DNA of 64,000 nucleotides. Origin: Paraflavitalea soli (GTDB lineage: Bacteria; Bacteroidota; Bacteroidia; Chitinophagales; Chitinophagaceae). The notes under the pieces were generated by a model, which did not search any database, had not been told where the DNA came from, and saw only the letters and a program-made list of their open reading frames with translations. The position numbers and the translations under genes were made by a program. The stretch is from positions 1,678,546 through 1,742,545 of the forward strand of contig NZ_CP032157.1 in assembly GCF_003555545.1 (NCBI RefSeq). The letters run 5' to 3'. Below, in pieces: positions 43,115 through 53,465 of the stretch; position 1 is the stretch's first letter; each line of letters opens with the position of its first letter.

Positions 43115-44494
43115 ATGAAATTGCAACCCCCGAAAACCTATGCGTTTATTTTGTTGCTGCTTTGTACAAGTACCTTCTATGCTTGCAAAGACAAGGAAAT
43201 GGTAGGCGGCGGACATGATCCCTCCAAAGCTACCCTTTTTACAGATTTCTCACCCAGGAAAGGCGCCGTCAGAACACGCCTCTACATTTACGGAGATAAT
43301 TTTGGTACAGATATTTCCATGATCCGTGTATATATCGGCAACAAAGAGATCAAGGTTGCCGGATCGAATGGAAAACAAATATACTGTTGGGTGCCCGGCC
43401 AAACGGTTACCGGCAAAGTACGGGTAGTTATAAAGGAAGGTGCAGATTCAGTGGAACATACCTTTACGGACCCCTTCACGTACATCAATAGTACCACGGT
43501 CGGCACGCTGCTGGGCAATGTAGACGAACTGGGGAACTCCTCCATCGTAGACGGCACCTTTGAAGAAGCCAGGTTCTCCTATCCAGGTTGGGTAAGCTAT
43601 GAGCCGGAAACCAATGTATTGTTTGTAACAGAGCTGGACCGGGCAGTAAGGCGGGTAGACCTGAACGCCAGAACGGTGTCTACACTGGTGACCAATGGGC
43701 AGGCTTCCTTCACCAAGATGCAAACTACCACACTCAGTGCCAATAAAGACACCTTGTTCCTGGGCGATGATAACGGTAATCTTACTGCCAGAACCAAGGT
43801 AGCAGTAGCCTACACCCTGCGTTCGGAAAACTACCGCCGTGTACATCCTTATATCTACGATCCCGCCTGCTATTCCACCGCTCCACATCCTGTCACCAAT
43901 GAAATGTTCTACAATGGGTACCAGGGCGTAAGTATCAAGAAAGCCATCCCGGATGCGGTCACCGGGGATCTTAACCCCAAACTGCTGTTCCTGGTAGGAG
44001 GCAGCACCAATAGCAATTCACTGATCTTTTTCCATCCCACGGGCAACTATGCCTATATCGTGTTGCCTACCCGCATCTATAAGAGCATCTACAACTGGAA
44101 TACGCGGGAGCTGGAACCTCCCATTCTCTTTGCAGGAAGCGCTACGGCGGGCGATGTGGATGCCATCGGTACTTCGGCCCGCATCCGCAAGGCTTACCAG
44201 GGGGTCTTTGTGAAAAATCCCACTTATACCGGGCAGGCCGATGAGTATGACTATTATTTTTGTGACCAGACCAACCAAAGTATCCGCATATTAACGCCCA
44301 CCGGGGTGGTCTCCACGTTTGCCGGTAAAGGCAGTCCCACGCCTGACGGAAGTGTAAGAGGTTATATTGACGGTGATCCAAGAACGGAAGCCCGTTTTGC
44401 CGACCCTTCGGGTATCGACTATGACCCGGTACGGAAGATCTTCTACATCGCGGAGCGCGACAATAAACGCATTCGTACCATCTCAGTAGAATAA
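43115..44494 (+). CDS. IPT/TIG and NHL-like repeat lipoprotein of PUL 2
   Basis: A 459-residue lipoprotein (lipobox STFYACKD). An IPT/TIG domain covers about 40-125 (FTDFSPRKGAVRTRLYIYGDNFG, IYCWVPGQTVTGKVRVVIKEG). The rest is an NHL-like six-bladed propeller: FEEARFSYPGWVSYEPETNVLFV, RVDLNARTVSTLV, STFAGKGSPTPDGSVRGYIDG, ARFADPSGIDYDPVRKIFYIAERDN. Such IPT-NHL lipoproteins are common in Bacteroidota PULs and are thought to bind glycan on the cell surface. SusC follows 82 bp later. Confidence 0.85.
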   Translation: MKLQPPKTYAFILLLLCTSTFYACKDKEMVGGGHDPSKATLFTDFSPRKGAVRTRLYIYGDNFGTDISMIRVYIGNKEIKVAGSNGKQIYCWVPGQTVTGKVRVVIKEGADSVEHTFTDPFTYINSTTVGTLLGNVDELGNSSIVDGTFEEARFSYPGWVSYEPETNVLFVTELDRAVRRVDLNARTVSTLVTNGQASFTKMQTTTLSANKDTLFLGDDNGNLTARTKVAVAYTLRSENYRRVHPYIYDPACYSTAPHPVTNEMFYNGYQGVSIKKAIPDAVTGDLNPKLLFLVGGSTNSNSLIFFHPTGNYAYIVLPTRIYKSIYNWNTRELEPPILFAGSATAGDVDAIGTSARIRKAYQGVFVKNPTYTGQADEYDYYFCDQTNQSIRILTPTGVVSTFAGKGSPTPDGSVRGYIDGDPRTEARFADPSGIDYDPVRKIFYIAERDNKRIRTISVE

Positions 44495-44576
44495 TATTTT
44501 TAACCCATTGCCCTGTTGCGTTGAGCACTATACTGTAATAGTGAGACGCAGGCAGGCAATTACCGAATACAGACTT

Positions 44577-47500
44577 ATGAGAAAAATTGTCTTTATACTA
44601 ATGGCAATTGTTGGGGCTGTTACCTGTACCTGTGCACAGGATACGGCCACCATCGCCGTTACCATTACCGGCACGGTCATTAATGAGCAGAAAGAACCGA
44701 TACCGGGCGTAACGGTAACGATCAAAGATCAGCCCGGCCTGGGCATCAGCACCAACGAAAAAGGAGTCTATACCATAAAGGCCAATAAATACCAGTGGCT
44801 TGTTTTTTCGCACATAGGCTTCGGGCAGCAGGAGATCATGATAAAAGATGGGTTGACCATCCATGTAACGCTTAGCGCCTCGGGAAAAAAAGCCATGGAT
44901 GAAATCATTGTAACGGCATTGGGGCGTCAGAAAAAAGCTACGGTAACGGGCGCTATCACCACGGTCGATGTCTCCACGCTTAAAACATCCACTTCCAGCA
45001 TTACCAATGCACTGGCAGGCAACGTCTCAGGGGTGCTGGCGATGCAGGGGAGCGGACAGCCGGGCAGCAACGCCTCCGAATTCTGGATACGGGGTATATC
45101 CACGTTTGGCGCAGGCACATCAGCCCTGGTATTGGTCGATGGTTTTGAAAGAAGCCTGAACGAGATCAATATTGAAGACATTGAAACCTTTACCGTGCTG
45201 AAGGATGCATCCACCACCGCCATATACGGCTCCCGGGGAGCAAACGGGGTAGTGCTGATCACCACTAAAAAAGGTAAAACGGATAAGGTAAGCATCAATG
45301 GCAAGTACGAGGGATCTTACAATACCCGGACGTTTACCCCCAAATTTGTTGATGGGTACACCTATGCCAGCCTGATGAACGAAGCACGCGTTACCCGCAA
45401 CGAAGAGCCGTTTTATTCTATAGAAGACCTGGCGCTGATCAGGAACCAATTGGATCCCGACCTGTTCCCGGACATTAGCTGGATGGACATGTTCCTGAAA
45501 CGTGGCGCTATTACGCAGCGTGCCGCACTCAATTTCGACGGCGGCGGTTCGCTGGCGCGCTATTTTGTATCCGGCAGCTATATTAATGAGGGCGGCATGT
45601 ACGAAACGGGCGAAAACCTGAAAGGCTACAATACCAATGCCAACTATAAACGCTGGAACTACCGCGCCAATATAGATATGAATCTTACGGCCACCACCCT
45701 GGTAAGGGTAGGCGTGAGCGGTAGCCTGGGTAAGCAAAACCTGCCGGGCGGCACTTATGAGGAGATATGGGCATCGCTCATGGGACAAAATCCCATCTCG
45801 ATCCCCATTAAGTATTCTACCGGACAAGTAGCATCAAGAGGAGGTGCTGAAAAGCAAAACCCCTGGGTGTTGATCACCCAGCAGGGCTATATTGAAAACT
45901 GGCAAAACAAGATCCAAACCAATGTTACACTGGAGCAGAACCTGAAATTTATCACGCCCGGCCTGCGTTTCGTAGGACGCTTTGGTTACGACAACAATAA
46001 CAACAACTACATACGCCGCATGAAATGGCCCGAAGGATGGATCGCAGAACGGCAGCGTGAGTCGAACGGCGACCTGCGGTTAAAAAGAACGATTACCGAG
46101 CAGCTGCTAACCCAGCGCTCGGATGCAACCGGCGACAGGGCAGAAACCTTCCAGGGAGAACTGCACTATACCAAAACCATTCAAAGCCACAGTTTCGGAG
46201 GAATTGTTCAGTACACCCAGGAAAAAAAGGTGAACACTTCCAATTATGCCGAAGACCTGATGCAGGGTATAGAACGCCGCAATCAACGGGTGGCAGGCCG
46301 TTTTACCTATGGTTTCCGGTCGCGTTATTTCTTTGATGTAAACTTTGGGTATAACGGTTCGGAAAACTTTGCTACCGGGCATCAGTTCGGACTGTTCCCG
46401 GCTGTTTCCGGCGCCTGGAACGTAGCGGAAGAAGAATTTATACAGAAAAAGCTGCCCTGGATGGACATGTTCAAGATCCGCTATTCCTTTGGGAAAGTGG
46501 GCAACGATTATATGCCTGTCCGCTTCCCTTACCTGGCCTCCTTTAGCACCAATGCGGAGGCAGGCTACAACTGGGGCGATCTCGAAAGTAAAAACAGCTA
46601 TTCCGGGCTCACCTACTCAAGGGTAGCCTCCAACAGCATTACCTGGGAAGTGTCTACCAAGCACGATCTGGGCCTGGATTTTTCTTTTTTCGGAGACAAG
46701 TTCGGCGGTGCGCTCGATTATTTTCATGAGCAGCGCGATGGCATCTATATGGAAAGGCAATTCATCGCGGACATTGTAGGGTTGAAAGGGCAGGATCCCC
46801 GGGCCAACGTAGGTTCTACGGTATCCAGCGGCTTTGATGGACAAGTGAAATTCTCTCAGCAGATCAACAAACTAAACCTCAGCGTGCGCGGTACCATGAC
46901 CTATAGCCGCAACAAAATACTGGAAGCGGATGAACAGTACAGCAACTATCCCTATACAACGCGTGCAGGTTTTAGGGTAAATCAAAACAAAGGCCTCGTT
47001 GCGCTGGGGTTATTTGAAAGTTATGAAGATATCCGCAACAGCCCTACCCAGGATTTTGGAAGGGTAGCGCCGGGCGATATTAAATACAAGGACATTAATG
47101 GCGATGGAACCATTAATGACAATGATATTGTGGCGGTAGGCGCCACCCGCTATCCCAATCTGGTGTACGGTTTTGGTCTATCTGCTAACTGGAAAGGTTT
47201 TGATGCCAGTGTATTATTTCAGGGAGCCGGCAAGTCCTCTTTCTTTATAAACGGATTCACGGTGTATCCCTTTAGCCAGGGCGATTGGGGTAATATCCTT
47301 AGTGATGTGGTAGAGTCAGGCCGCTGGGTGCTGGGTGAAAATGAAGATCCCAGGGCCGCTTACCCCAGGCTGAGCTATAATGGAAGCGCCAACAATTACC
47401 GGGCATCTACCTACTGGCTGCGTGAAAGTTCTTATATACGGTTAAAAACGGTGGATGCCGGATATACTTTCCCCAAAGCGATCACCAACAGGATGGGTGT

Positions 47501-47645
47501 AAAAACGATGCGCGTGTACTTCCTGGGCACCAACCTGCTTACTTTCTCCAAATTTAAGATGTGGGATCCTGAAATGAATAGCACCAATGGCCAGGCTTAT
47601 CCGCTGGCTAAAACATTCACTTTTGGCTTAACCGTAAACCTGTAA
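44577..47645 (+). CDS. susC-like: SusC/RagA TonB-linked transporter of PUL 2
   Basis: A 1,022-residue transporter. Start set at MRKIVFILMAIVGAVTC; upstream codons are spurious. A signal peptide is followed directly by the carboxypeptidase-regulatory-like domain (about 30-110, ITGTVINEQKEPIPGVTVTI), the plug (about 115-240, ALGRQKKATVTGAITTVDVS, GTSALVLVDGFE, LKDASTTAIYGSRGANGVVL), and the barrel. There is no STN domain, in contrast to the PUL 1 transporter, so it does not fit cell-surface signalling. The SusD gene follows after 11 bp. Confidence 0.95.
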   Translation: MRKIVFILMAIVGAVTCTCAQDTATIAVTITGTVINEQKEPIPGVTVTIKDQPGLGISTNEKGVYTIKANKYQWLVFSHIGFGQQEIMIKDGLTIHVTLSASGKKAMDEIIVTALGRQKKATVTGAITTVDVSTLKTSTSSITNALAGNVSGVLAMQGSGQPGSNASEFWIRGISTFGAGTSALVLVDGFERSLNEINIEDIETFTVLKDASTTAIYGSRGANGVVLITTKKGKTDKVSINGKYEGSYNTRTFTPKFVDGYTYASLMNEARVTRNEEPFYSIEDLALIRNQLDPDLFPDISWMDMFLKRGAITQRAALNFDGGGSLARYFVSGSYINEGGMYETGENLKGYNTNANYKRWNYRANIDMNLTATTLVRVGVSGSLGKQNLPGGTYEEIWASLMGQNPISIPIKYSTGQVASRGGAEKQNPWVLITQQGYIENWQNKIQTNVTLEQNLKFITPGLRFVGRFGYDNNNNNYIRRMKWPEGWIAERQRESNGDLRLKRTITEQLLTQRSDATGDRAETFQGELHYTKTIQSHSFGGIVQYTQEKKVNTSNYAEDLMQGIERRNQRVAGRFTYGFRSRYFFDVNFGYNGSENFATGHQFGLFPAVSGAWNVAEEEFIQKKLPWMDMFKIRYSFGKVGNDYMPVRFPYLASFSTNAEAGYNWGDLESKNSYSGLTYSRVASNSITWEVSTKHDLGLDFSFFGDKFGGALDYFHEQRDGIYMERQFIADIVGLKGQDPRANVGSTVSSGFDGQVKFSQQINKLNLSVRGTMTYSRNKILEADEQYSNYPYTTRAGFRVNQNKGLVALGLFESYEDIRNSPTQDFGRVAPGDIKYKDINGDGTINDNDIVAVGATRYPNLVYGFGLSANWKGFDASVLFQGAGKSSFFINGFTVYPFSQGDWGNILSDVVESGRWVLGENEDPRAAYPRLSYNGSANNYRASTYWLRESSYIRLKTVDAGYTFPKAITNRMGVKTMRVYFLGTNLLTFSKFKMWDPEMNSTNGQAYPLAKTFTFGLTVNL

Positions 47646-47656
47646 TACAAAAGGCT

Positions 47657-49669
47657 ATGAAGCAAAAACAAATTATAATAGGCGTGTTGTTAACAGGTGT
47701 GATAGCCTGTCTGGCATCCTGCCGTAAGTACCTTAACGTAGAGCATTACTTCAATGACCGGCAAAGCGAGGAGCGTATCTTCAAAAGCAAGGACTATACG
47801 GAACAGTGGCTCGCCAGCGCCTACAATGCGTTGTTGAACAACAACCTGGAGATGGGCAATACGGGTAATAACCTGACCAATTATTCGGATGATATGTACT
47901 TCAACGAATCCTCGGGGGGCAATGGAGAAAAGTACCGGAGGTTCAAATTCGGAGAATACGACCATACCTGGGTTCAGTCCTGGTCCCAATCCTATGGAGG
48001 CATCCGCCAGGCATCCGTCATGCTCAACAGTATGTCGGATGGCAGCACCTTCACCGAAAGTCAGGTGGCCGGTTATAAGGCGCAGGCGCGGTTTGTGCGC
48101 GCTTACCTGTACTGGCTGCTATTGCGCAAGTATGGCCCGGTACCCATCATGCCCGTTAAAGGGGTGAACTATGACGACAGCTATGATAACCTTTCTTACC
48201 CCCGCAACACCTATGATGAAGTGGCCACTTTTATAGCCGAAGAGATGGCGCTGGCTGCGAAGGACCTTCCCCTCAAGTGGGACAATCGCAATATTGCCCG
48301 TCCCACACGTGGCGCGGCATTGGCTACCCGTGCCAAAGCCTTGCTCTTCGCTGCCAGTCCGCTGGCCAATGGTAACCCGGAAATGGCTGATTTTACCAAT
48401 GATAAGGGACAACCACTGATCTCCCTGCAGTACAACGAAGAAAAATGGGCCCGGGCAGCAGCTGCCTGCAAGGATGTGATAGATCTCGGCGTGTACAAAC
48501 TCTACACCACGGTGTCCAGGACAAGGGGCACTACGGATTATCCGGCGACCATTACCCCGCCGTTTCATCCTGACTATTCTGTGCGGAATTTTCCCGATGG
48601 CTGGGCCGACATTGATCCTTTCGAATCTTACCGGTCGGTGTTTAATGGAGAACTGTACGCTTCCGAAAACCCTGAAATGATCTTTACCCGGGGCGACAAC
48701 CAGATCAATGCAGAGGGTGGTATAATGGCGTTGGCCAGACTGCAGATGCCTAAAACGGGAGGGGGATACAATTCTCATGGCCTTACACTGAAACAATGTG
48801 ATGCCTACTGCATGGACGACGGAACGCCTTTTGACAGGCAGGCTGTACGCAGTAAGTACGGCAATAATATGTTTGTGCAGGCAAGTGAATTAAATGACTT
48901 TAAGCCATTGCTGGCCAATGTATGGAAAGAATTTGCCCACCGCGAACCCCGTTTTTATGCTTCGGTGGCTTATAGTGGCGCACTTTGGACCATGTCCAGC
49001 GCGGTGAGCAATCTACCTACCGTTACTAACCAGCAGATACATTATTACCGCGGTGAGTTTAATGGTTATATAAACGGAGATACCTGGCTGCCCACCGGTA
49101 TTGGCATCATGAAATTCGTTAACCCCAAAGACAATAACAGCGGCAATGGAGGTAAGATATTTCCCAAAGTGGATCTTGCCATCCGTTATGCAGATATCCT
49201 GCTGATGTATGCCGAATCGCTGAATGAACTGAGCGGTACTTATACTATTCCTTCCTGGGATAGCAGCGCCTCCAATGCCGTATCCAGGAATATAGAGGAC
49301 ATGAAAAAAGCGATTGGACAAGTACGCATCCGCGGAGGTATACCCAACTTCGATCTGTCCATCTATGGCAGTAAGGAGGAACTGCGTAAGAAAATAAAAC
49401 GCGAACGGCAGGTAGAGTTCCTGGGTGAAAACCAGCGCTACTACGACCTGCGTCGGTGGAAAGATGCGCCGGCAGATGAAGCAGAGCAGATATATGGCTT
49501 TAATACTTTTATGACGAAGGATCAGGCCACCCTGTTTTACACACCGGTTCGCGTGCCGCTATTACAAACTACTTTTTCCCGGAAAATGTATTTCTGGCCT
49601 ATCGATTGGGATGAGCTGAAGAAAAACAAACGCCTGAATCAGTCGCCGGGCTGGCCTTCATTTGATTAA
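47657..49669 (+). CDS. susD-like: SusD/RagB-family lipoprotein of PUL 2
   Basis: A 670-residue lipoprotein (lipobox VIACLASCRK), long for the family. SusD marks include AQARFVRAYLYWLLLRKYGPVPIM near residue 135, RYADILLMYAESLNELSGTYT and IKRERQVEFLGENQRYYDLRRWKDA near the C-terminus. It caps the SusC encoded just upstream. The extra length lies mainly in loops between residues 240 and 480, which may extend the glycan-binding face. Confidence 0.95.
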   Translation: MKQKQIIIGVLLTGVIACLASCRKYLNVEHYFNDRQSEERIFKSKDYTEQWLASAYNALLNNNLEMGNTGNNLTNYSDDMYFNESSGGNGEKYRRFKFGEYDHTWVQSWSQSYGGIRQASVMLNSMSDGSTFTESQVAGYKAQARFVRAYLYWLLLRKYGPVPIMPVKGVNYDDSYDNLSYPRNTYDEVATFIAEEMALAAKDLPLKWDNRNIARPTRGAALATRAKALLFAASPLANGNPEMADFTNDKGQPLISLQYNEEKWARAAAACKDVIDLGVYKLYTTVSRTRGTTDYPATITPPFHPDYSVRNFPDGWADIDPFESYRSVFNGELYASENPEMIFTRGDNQINAEGGIMALARLQMPKTGGGYNSHGLTLKQCDAYCMDDGTPFDRQAVRSKYGNNMFVQASELNDFKPLLANVWKEFAHREPRFYASVAYSGALWTMSSAVSNLPTVTNQQIHYYRGEFNGYINGDTWLPTGIGIMKFVNPKDNNSGNGGKIFPKVDLAIRYADILLMYAESLNELSGTYTIPSWDSSASNAVSRNIEDMKKAIGQVRIRGGIPNFDLSIYGSKEELRKKIKRERQVEFLGENQRYYDLRRWKDAPADEAEQIYGFNTFMTKDQATLFYTPVRVPLLQTTFSRKMYFWPIDWDELKKNKRLNQSPGWPSFD

Positions 49670-49704
49670 AAACTGTTTGATCTCGCTATAAAAAAAACTT
49701 ACGC

Positions 49705-50706
49705 ATGAAAAGTGTACAAAAATATATACTGATAGCCATATTGGGCTTTCTGTTCAGCGGCTGCACGGCAGAGTGGGAGGATGAACTTTATATACAGATG
49801 GTGTCCTTTAAAACCAAGCTGAACAGCGAAGGTGTTGCCCCCGTATACCTGCGCTATAATAAAAATGGTGAGGTGGTGTACAAGCTGCCCCTCATCGTAA
49901 GCGGATCGCAGCCCAATCAATCCGATAAGTACGTTAAAATAGAGGTGGATAATGATACCCTCAATATTTATAACAAAGAGAAATACCAGTACCGAACCGA
50001 TCTGTATTTTAAACAACTGCCTGCGCAGTTCTTTGAATTGCCTTCACCCACCTGTTTTATTCCCAGGGGATCCAATACGCAAAACTACCCCGTAAAGTTC
50101 AAATTCGACAACCTGGACCTGGTGGAACGTTATGTGCTGCCACTTACCATCAAAGAAGATCCGTCTTATATTACCAATACCCGTAAGGGCTGGCGGAAAG
50201 CTTTATTGAACGTGATACCCTTTAATGATTACTCAGGCAATTATTCAGCTACCTCCATGAACGCGTATTTTGATGGTCAGACCACAAACCCGCTGGTATC
50301 GAGCACCAGAACCGCCTGGGTGGTAGATGAAAGATCGGTATTCTTTTACGCTGGTGTAACCGAGGAAAGGTCTGAAGCCCGGGGCGGGTATAAAATAGTC
50401 ATGGAGTTTTTGGAGCCTGTTAAAGAAGGCAACGGCGACCTGGTAGGGGCATTAAATGTGCACGCGACCAACGACGCCATCCATTTTGAAATGCTTGGCC
50501 AGCCCAGCTATAAGATCACGCAGACGGTTGATCCCACTAAGAAATACCTGGTAAAACAATATTGTACCGTAAACCTGCGGTACAAATATGATGATATTAC
50601 CACCATGCCAGGTACACCGGTAAGGTACCGGGTGGAAGGTACTATGACCATGGAGCGCCAGCGAAATATACTGATACCGGATGAGGACCAGGCTATAGAA
50701 TGGTAA
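49705..50706 (+). CDS. surface glycan-binding lipoprotein, DUF1735/DUF4973-like
   Basis: A 333-residue lipoprotein (lipobox FLFSGCTAEWEDELY). The N-terminal half is beta-rich with VSFKTKLNSEGVAPVYLRY and DLVERYVLPLTIKEDP, the pattern of DUF1735 in PUL surface proteins. The C-terminal half with NVIPFNDYSGNYSATSMN and the closing YRVEGTMTMERQRN fits DUF4973. These proteins hold glycan at the surface for the SusC/D pair. The gene is 35 bp after SusD and 36 bp before the second GH43. Confidence 0.8.
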   Translation: MKSVQKYILIAILGFLFSGCTAEWEDELYIQMVSFKTKLNSEGVAPVYLRYNKNGEVVYKLPLIVSGSQPNQSDKYVKIEVDNDTLNIYNKEKYQYRTDLYFKQLPAQFFELPSPTCFIPRGSNTQNYPVKFKFDNLDLVERYVLPLTIKEDPSYITNTRKGWRKALLNVIPFNDYSGNYSATSMNAYFDGQTTNPLVSSTRTAWVVDERSVFFYAGVTEERSEARGGYKIVMEFLEPVKEGNGDLVGALNVHATNDAIHFEMLGQPSYKITQTVDPTKKYLVKQYCTVNLRYKYDDITTMPGTPVRYRVEGTMTMERQRNILIPDEDQAIEW

Positions 50707-50742
50707 AGCGCATAACTAAACAGTATCAATAAACACTTGCAA

Positions 50743-52278
50743 ATGAAAAGATTCATTATAACAATAGGTATACTCGGCGGCGTAATGCTATCCTGCGCCT
50801 GCCAAAAAACAAAAGAACCTTATTACGACCCCATACCAGAAAAGCCCTCGGAGCCTGAAACGCCAAAAGGAGAGTGGTCCGGCTTTACCCGTGACAGCTT
50901 GTTCTTCAATCCCATTATGACCGGAGGTCCTGATCCCTGGGTGATCCGGAAGAACGGCATCTATTACTACACCTATACGCAGGGTAGTAAGTTGGTGATA
51001 TTGGAAACCAAAAACCTATCAGAGCTTGCCTCTGCACGCCGGTATGATGTGTGGACGCCGCCTGCAGGCCAGCCCTATTCAAAAAATGTATGGGCGCCCG
51101 AACTGCATGAGATCAATGGCAAGTGGTATTTTTATTTTGCCGGAGATGATGGCAATAATGCCAACCACCGCATGTATGTAGTGGAAAACAGTTCCCCTAC
51201 ACCTGTAGAAGGCACCTGGCAGATGAAGGGCAAGGTAGCTGACCCTACTGATCAATGGGCAATAGATGGAACGATACTGCAGCATAATGGCCAACTATAT
51301 ATGATATGGTCAGGAGGCAATGCAGGCGCCCCGCCACAGAATATCTATATCGCTACAATGAGCAATCCCTGGACGATTTCCGGCGAAAAGGTAATGATCG
51401 CAACACCCAATTATGACTGGGAAAAAAATGGCAACCCTATCAATGAAGGGCCGCAGGTGCTGATCAATCCACAGGGGCGCGTCTTTGTCATCTATTCGGG
51501 AAGTGGTTACTGGGTGGACGGTTATTGTTTGGGACAACTCTCGTTGAAGGAGGGAGGAGATCCCATGAATCCGGCTGATTGGACAAAAAAGAATCACCCC
51601 ATCTTCTCCATGAGATCCGAAAGCAGCATTTTCGGGCCGGGGCATAATGGCTTCTTTACATCACCCGATGGCAAGGAGGACTGGATCATTTACCATGCCC
51701 GGTCTGTTGCCAATAGCAGCAGTGCTGCCCGTAGTCCCTACATACAACGCTTTACCTGGAATCCGGACGGGTCGCCTAATTTTGGCCTTCCATCGCTCAC
51801 GGCTACTCCTCAAATGCGCCCATCCGGTGAACCATGGCGCTATATCCATTCCAAAGCCAAATGGTCAATTGCCGGCTTTAGCTCAGAGGAGGCTGCCAGC
51901 GGTCGCCTGGCTTCTGCCATTATTGATGGCAACCTGACTACCATTTGGATAACACGCTACACTACTGATGCAACGGATTACCCCAATCACTGGGTAACGA
52001 TTGACATGGGAGCAACGGCTACAGTAGACGGGTTTATCATATCCCAGAAGGATGGCGATCGTAAGATAAAAGAGCTGGAAATACTGATCAGCAATGACAA
52101 CAATGCCTGGGAAAGCACCGGTATGTTCAAGCTCAATGATGTTAACCTGCTTCGCCAATACATCGATCTGCCGCAACGCAAGCAGTTCCGTTATTTTAAG
52201 CTGGTTCCTACATCAGGACACGATACCCAAAAGCAGCCGGGCTTAGCAGAAGTGTCTACCTTCAGGTTGAAAGAGTAG
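50743..52278 (+). CDS. GH43-family lipoprotein with F5/8 type C (discoidin) domain
   Basis: A 511-residue lipoprotein (lipobox VMLSCAC), started at MKRFIITIGILGG. The GH43 propeller (about 45-360) has the base Asp in GGPDPWVI, then VWAPELHEINGKWYFYFAG, QWAIDGTILQHNGQLYMIWSG and the acid Glu in INEGPQVLINPQGRVFVIYSG. The last 130 residues form an F5/8 type C or discoidin fold (LASAIIDGNLTTIWITRY, NHWVTIDMGATATVDGFII, KQFRYFKLVPTSG). Its surface anchor suggests first-step cleavage of arabinose-containing glycan before uptake. It ends PUL 2. Confidence 0.9.
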   Translation: MKRFIITIGILGGVMLSCACQKTKEPYYDPIPEKPSEPETPKGEWSGFTRDSLFFNPIMTGGPDPWVIRKNGIYYYTYTQGSKLVILETKNLSELASARRYDVWTPPAGQPYSKNVWAPELHEINGKWYFYFAGDDGNNANHRMYVVENSSPTPVEGTWQMKGKVADPTDQWAIDGTILQHNGQLYMIWSGGNAGAPPQNIYIATMSNPWTISGEKVMIATPNYDWEKNGNPINEGPQVLINPQGRVFVIYSGSGYWVDGYCLGQLSLKEGGDPMNPADWTKKNHPIFSMRSESSIFGPGHNGFFTSPDGKEDWIIYHARSVANSSSAARSPYIQRFTWNPDGSPNFGLPSLTATPQMRPSGEPWRYIHSKAKWSIAGFSSEEAASGRLASAIIDGNLTTIWITRYTTDATDYPNHWVTIDMGATATVDGFIISQKDGDRKIKELEILISNDNNAWESTGMFKLNDVNLLRQYIDLPQRKQFRYFKLVPTSGHDTQKQPGLAEVSTFRLKE

Positions 52279-52442
52279 CATGCAAAGCCTTCACTATGTG
52301 TGATCATTACCGATAAATAGGACGTTTTTGTTGTAATGGCGGAAATCACACCCTGGAATGTCGTGTTTACACCGCGTGCGATCCTGTATTGAATGTTAGT
52401 TTTGTATGGTCAGAACGATCAAACCAACATTTAAACAACAGT

Positions 52443-53315
52443 ATGAAAAATTCATTCAAAACAGGTGATTTGCTTACATCGGTGTTGCTAATAGCCATGC
52501 TGTTTGTAGCATTCTCATCAAACGCACAACAGATGAAACCTTTCAGCAGCGGTTACGTGCCTGCCAATGGCACCAAGGTTTATTACGAAGTATATGGGGA
52601 GGGCAGGCCCATCGTTTTACTGCACGGTGCTTTTATGACCATTAATACGAACTGGGGGGAATTGATCCCTGAGCTGTCAAAAAACAGAAAAGTAATTGCC
52701 CTTGAATTGCAAGGCCATGGACATACCCCTTTTTCAGATAGAAAATTATCGCATGCTACCCTGGCCAGTGATGTAGAAAAAGTAATGGAGTACCTGAAAG
52801 TTGACAGTGCCGATGTAGTAGGATTCAGTTTTGGCGGCTCTGTGGCGTACCAGGTTGCTATACAATTCCCTAAGCGGGTAAAGAAATTAGTGATCATTTC
52901 TTCCACTTATAAAAGTACTGGCTGGCTGCCTGCCGTCAACAATGCGTTTAAACAAATGAAGCCTGCACTTTTTGAAGGTAGTCCTATGCAGGCGGCCTAC
53001 GAAGCAGTGGCGCCTGATAAAACAAAATGGACAAAGTTTCTGGAGCAGATGATTGCTTTAGCCGGAACGCCATTCGACTTCGGTGATGCCAATATATCAA
53101 AAATTGCGGCGCCCGTATTGATCATAGCGGGGGACAATGACGGGCTGGACAAAATAGAGCTCGCCAAAACCTATCAATTGCTGGGAGGGAATGTTTCTGT
53201 AGAAATGGGAGCCGTGTCGAAATCGCAGCTCGCCATGGTGCCTGCACAAGGGCATGTCAGCCTGATGATGCAGACCACAACGATCCTGACTTATTTGAAC
53301 AGCTTTCTACAGTAA
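52443..53315 (+). CDS. secreted alpha/beta hydrolase
   Basis: A 290-residue exported hydrolase. Start at MKNSFKTGDLLTSVLL, with signal peptide ending SSNAQ. The alpha/beta fold shows GRPIVLLHGAF (oxyanion HG), the nucleophile elbow VVGFSFGGSVAY (GxSxG), the acid Asp in LIIAGDNDGLDKI, and the His in VPAQGHVSLM. The substrate is unknown. It stands alone, about 165 bp after PUL 2, with no coupled gene. Confidence 0.9.
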   Translation: MKNSFKTGDLLTSVLLIAMLFVAFSSNAQQMKPFSSGYVPANGTKVYYEVYGEGRPIVLLHGAFMTINTNWGELIPELSKNRKVIALELQGHGHTPFSDRKLSHATLASDVEKVMEYLKVDSADVVGFSFGGSVAYQVAIQFPKRVKKLVIISSTYKSTGWLPAVNNAFKQMKPALFEGSPMQAAYEAVAPDKTKWTKFLEQMIALAGTPFDFGDANISKIAAPVLIIAGDNDGLDKIELAKTYQLLGGNVSVEMGAVSKSQLAMVPAQGHVSLMMQTTTILTYLNSFLQ

Positions 53316-53465
53316 AAATATTACCATTCACTCATTGGTGTTTCGTAGGCATACAGGTCATCAGTACTTTGCACCCCTATGTATCTTAAAGAATAGGGCA
53401 ATAAAAAGCAACCGCCGGGAGTTTAATTACATTATTTTCGGCTTTAATGTATTGAATCTATTTGT

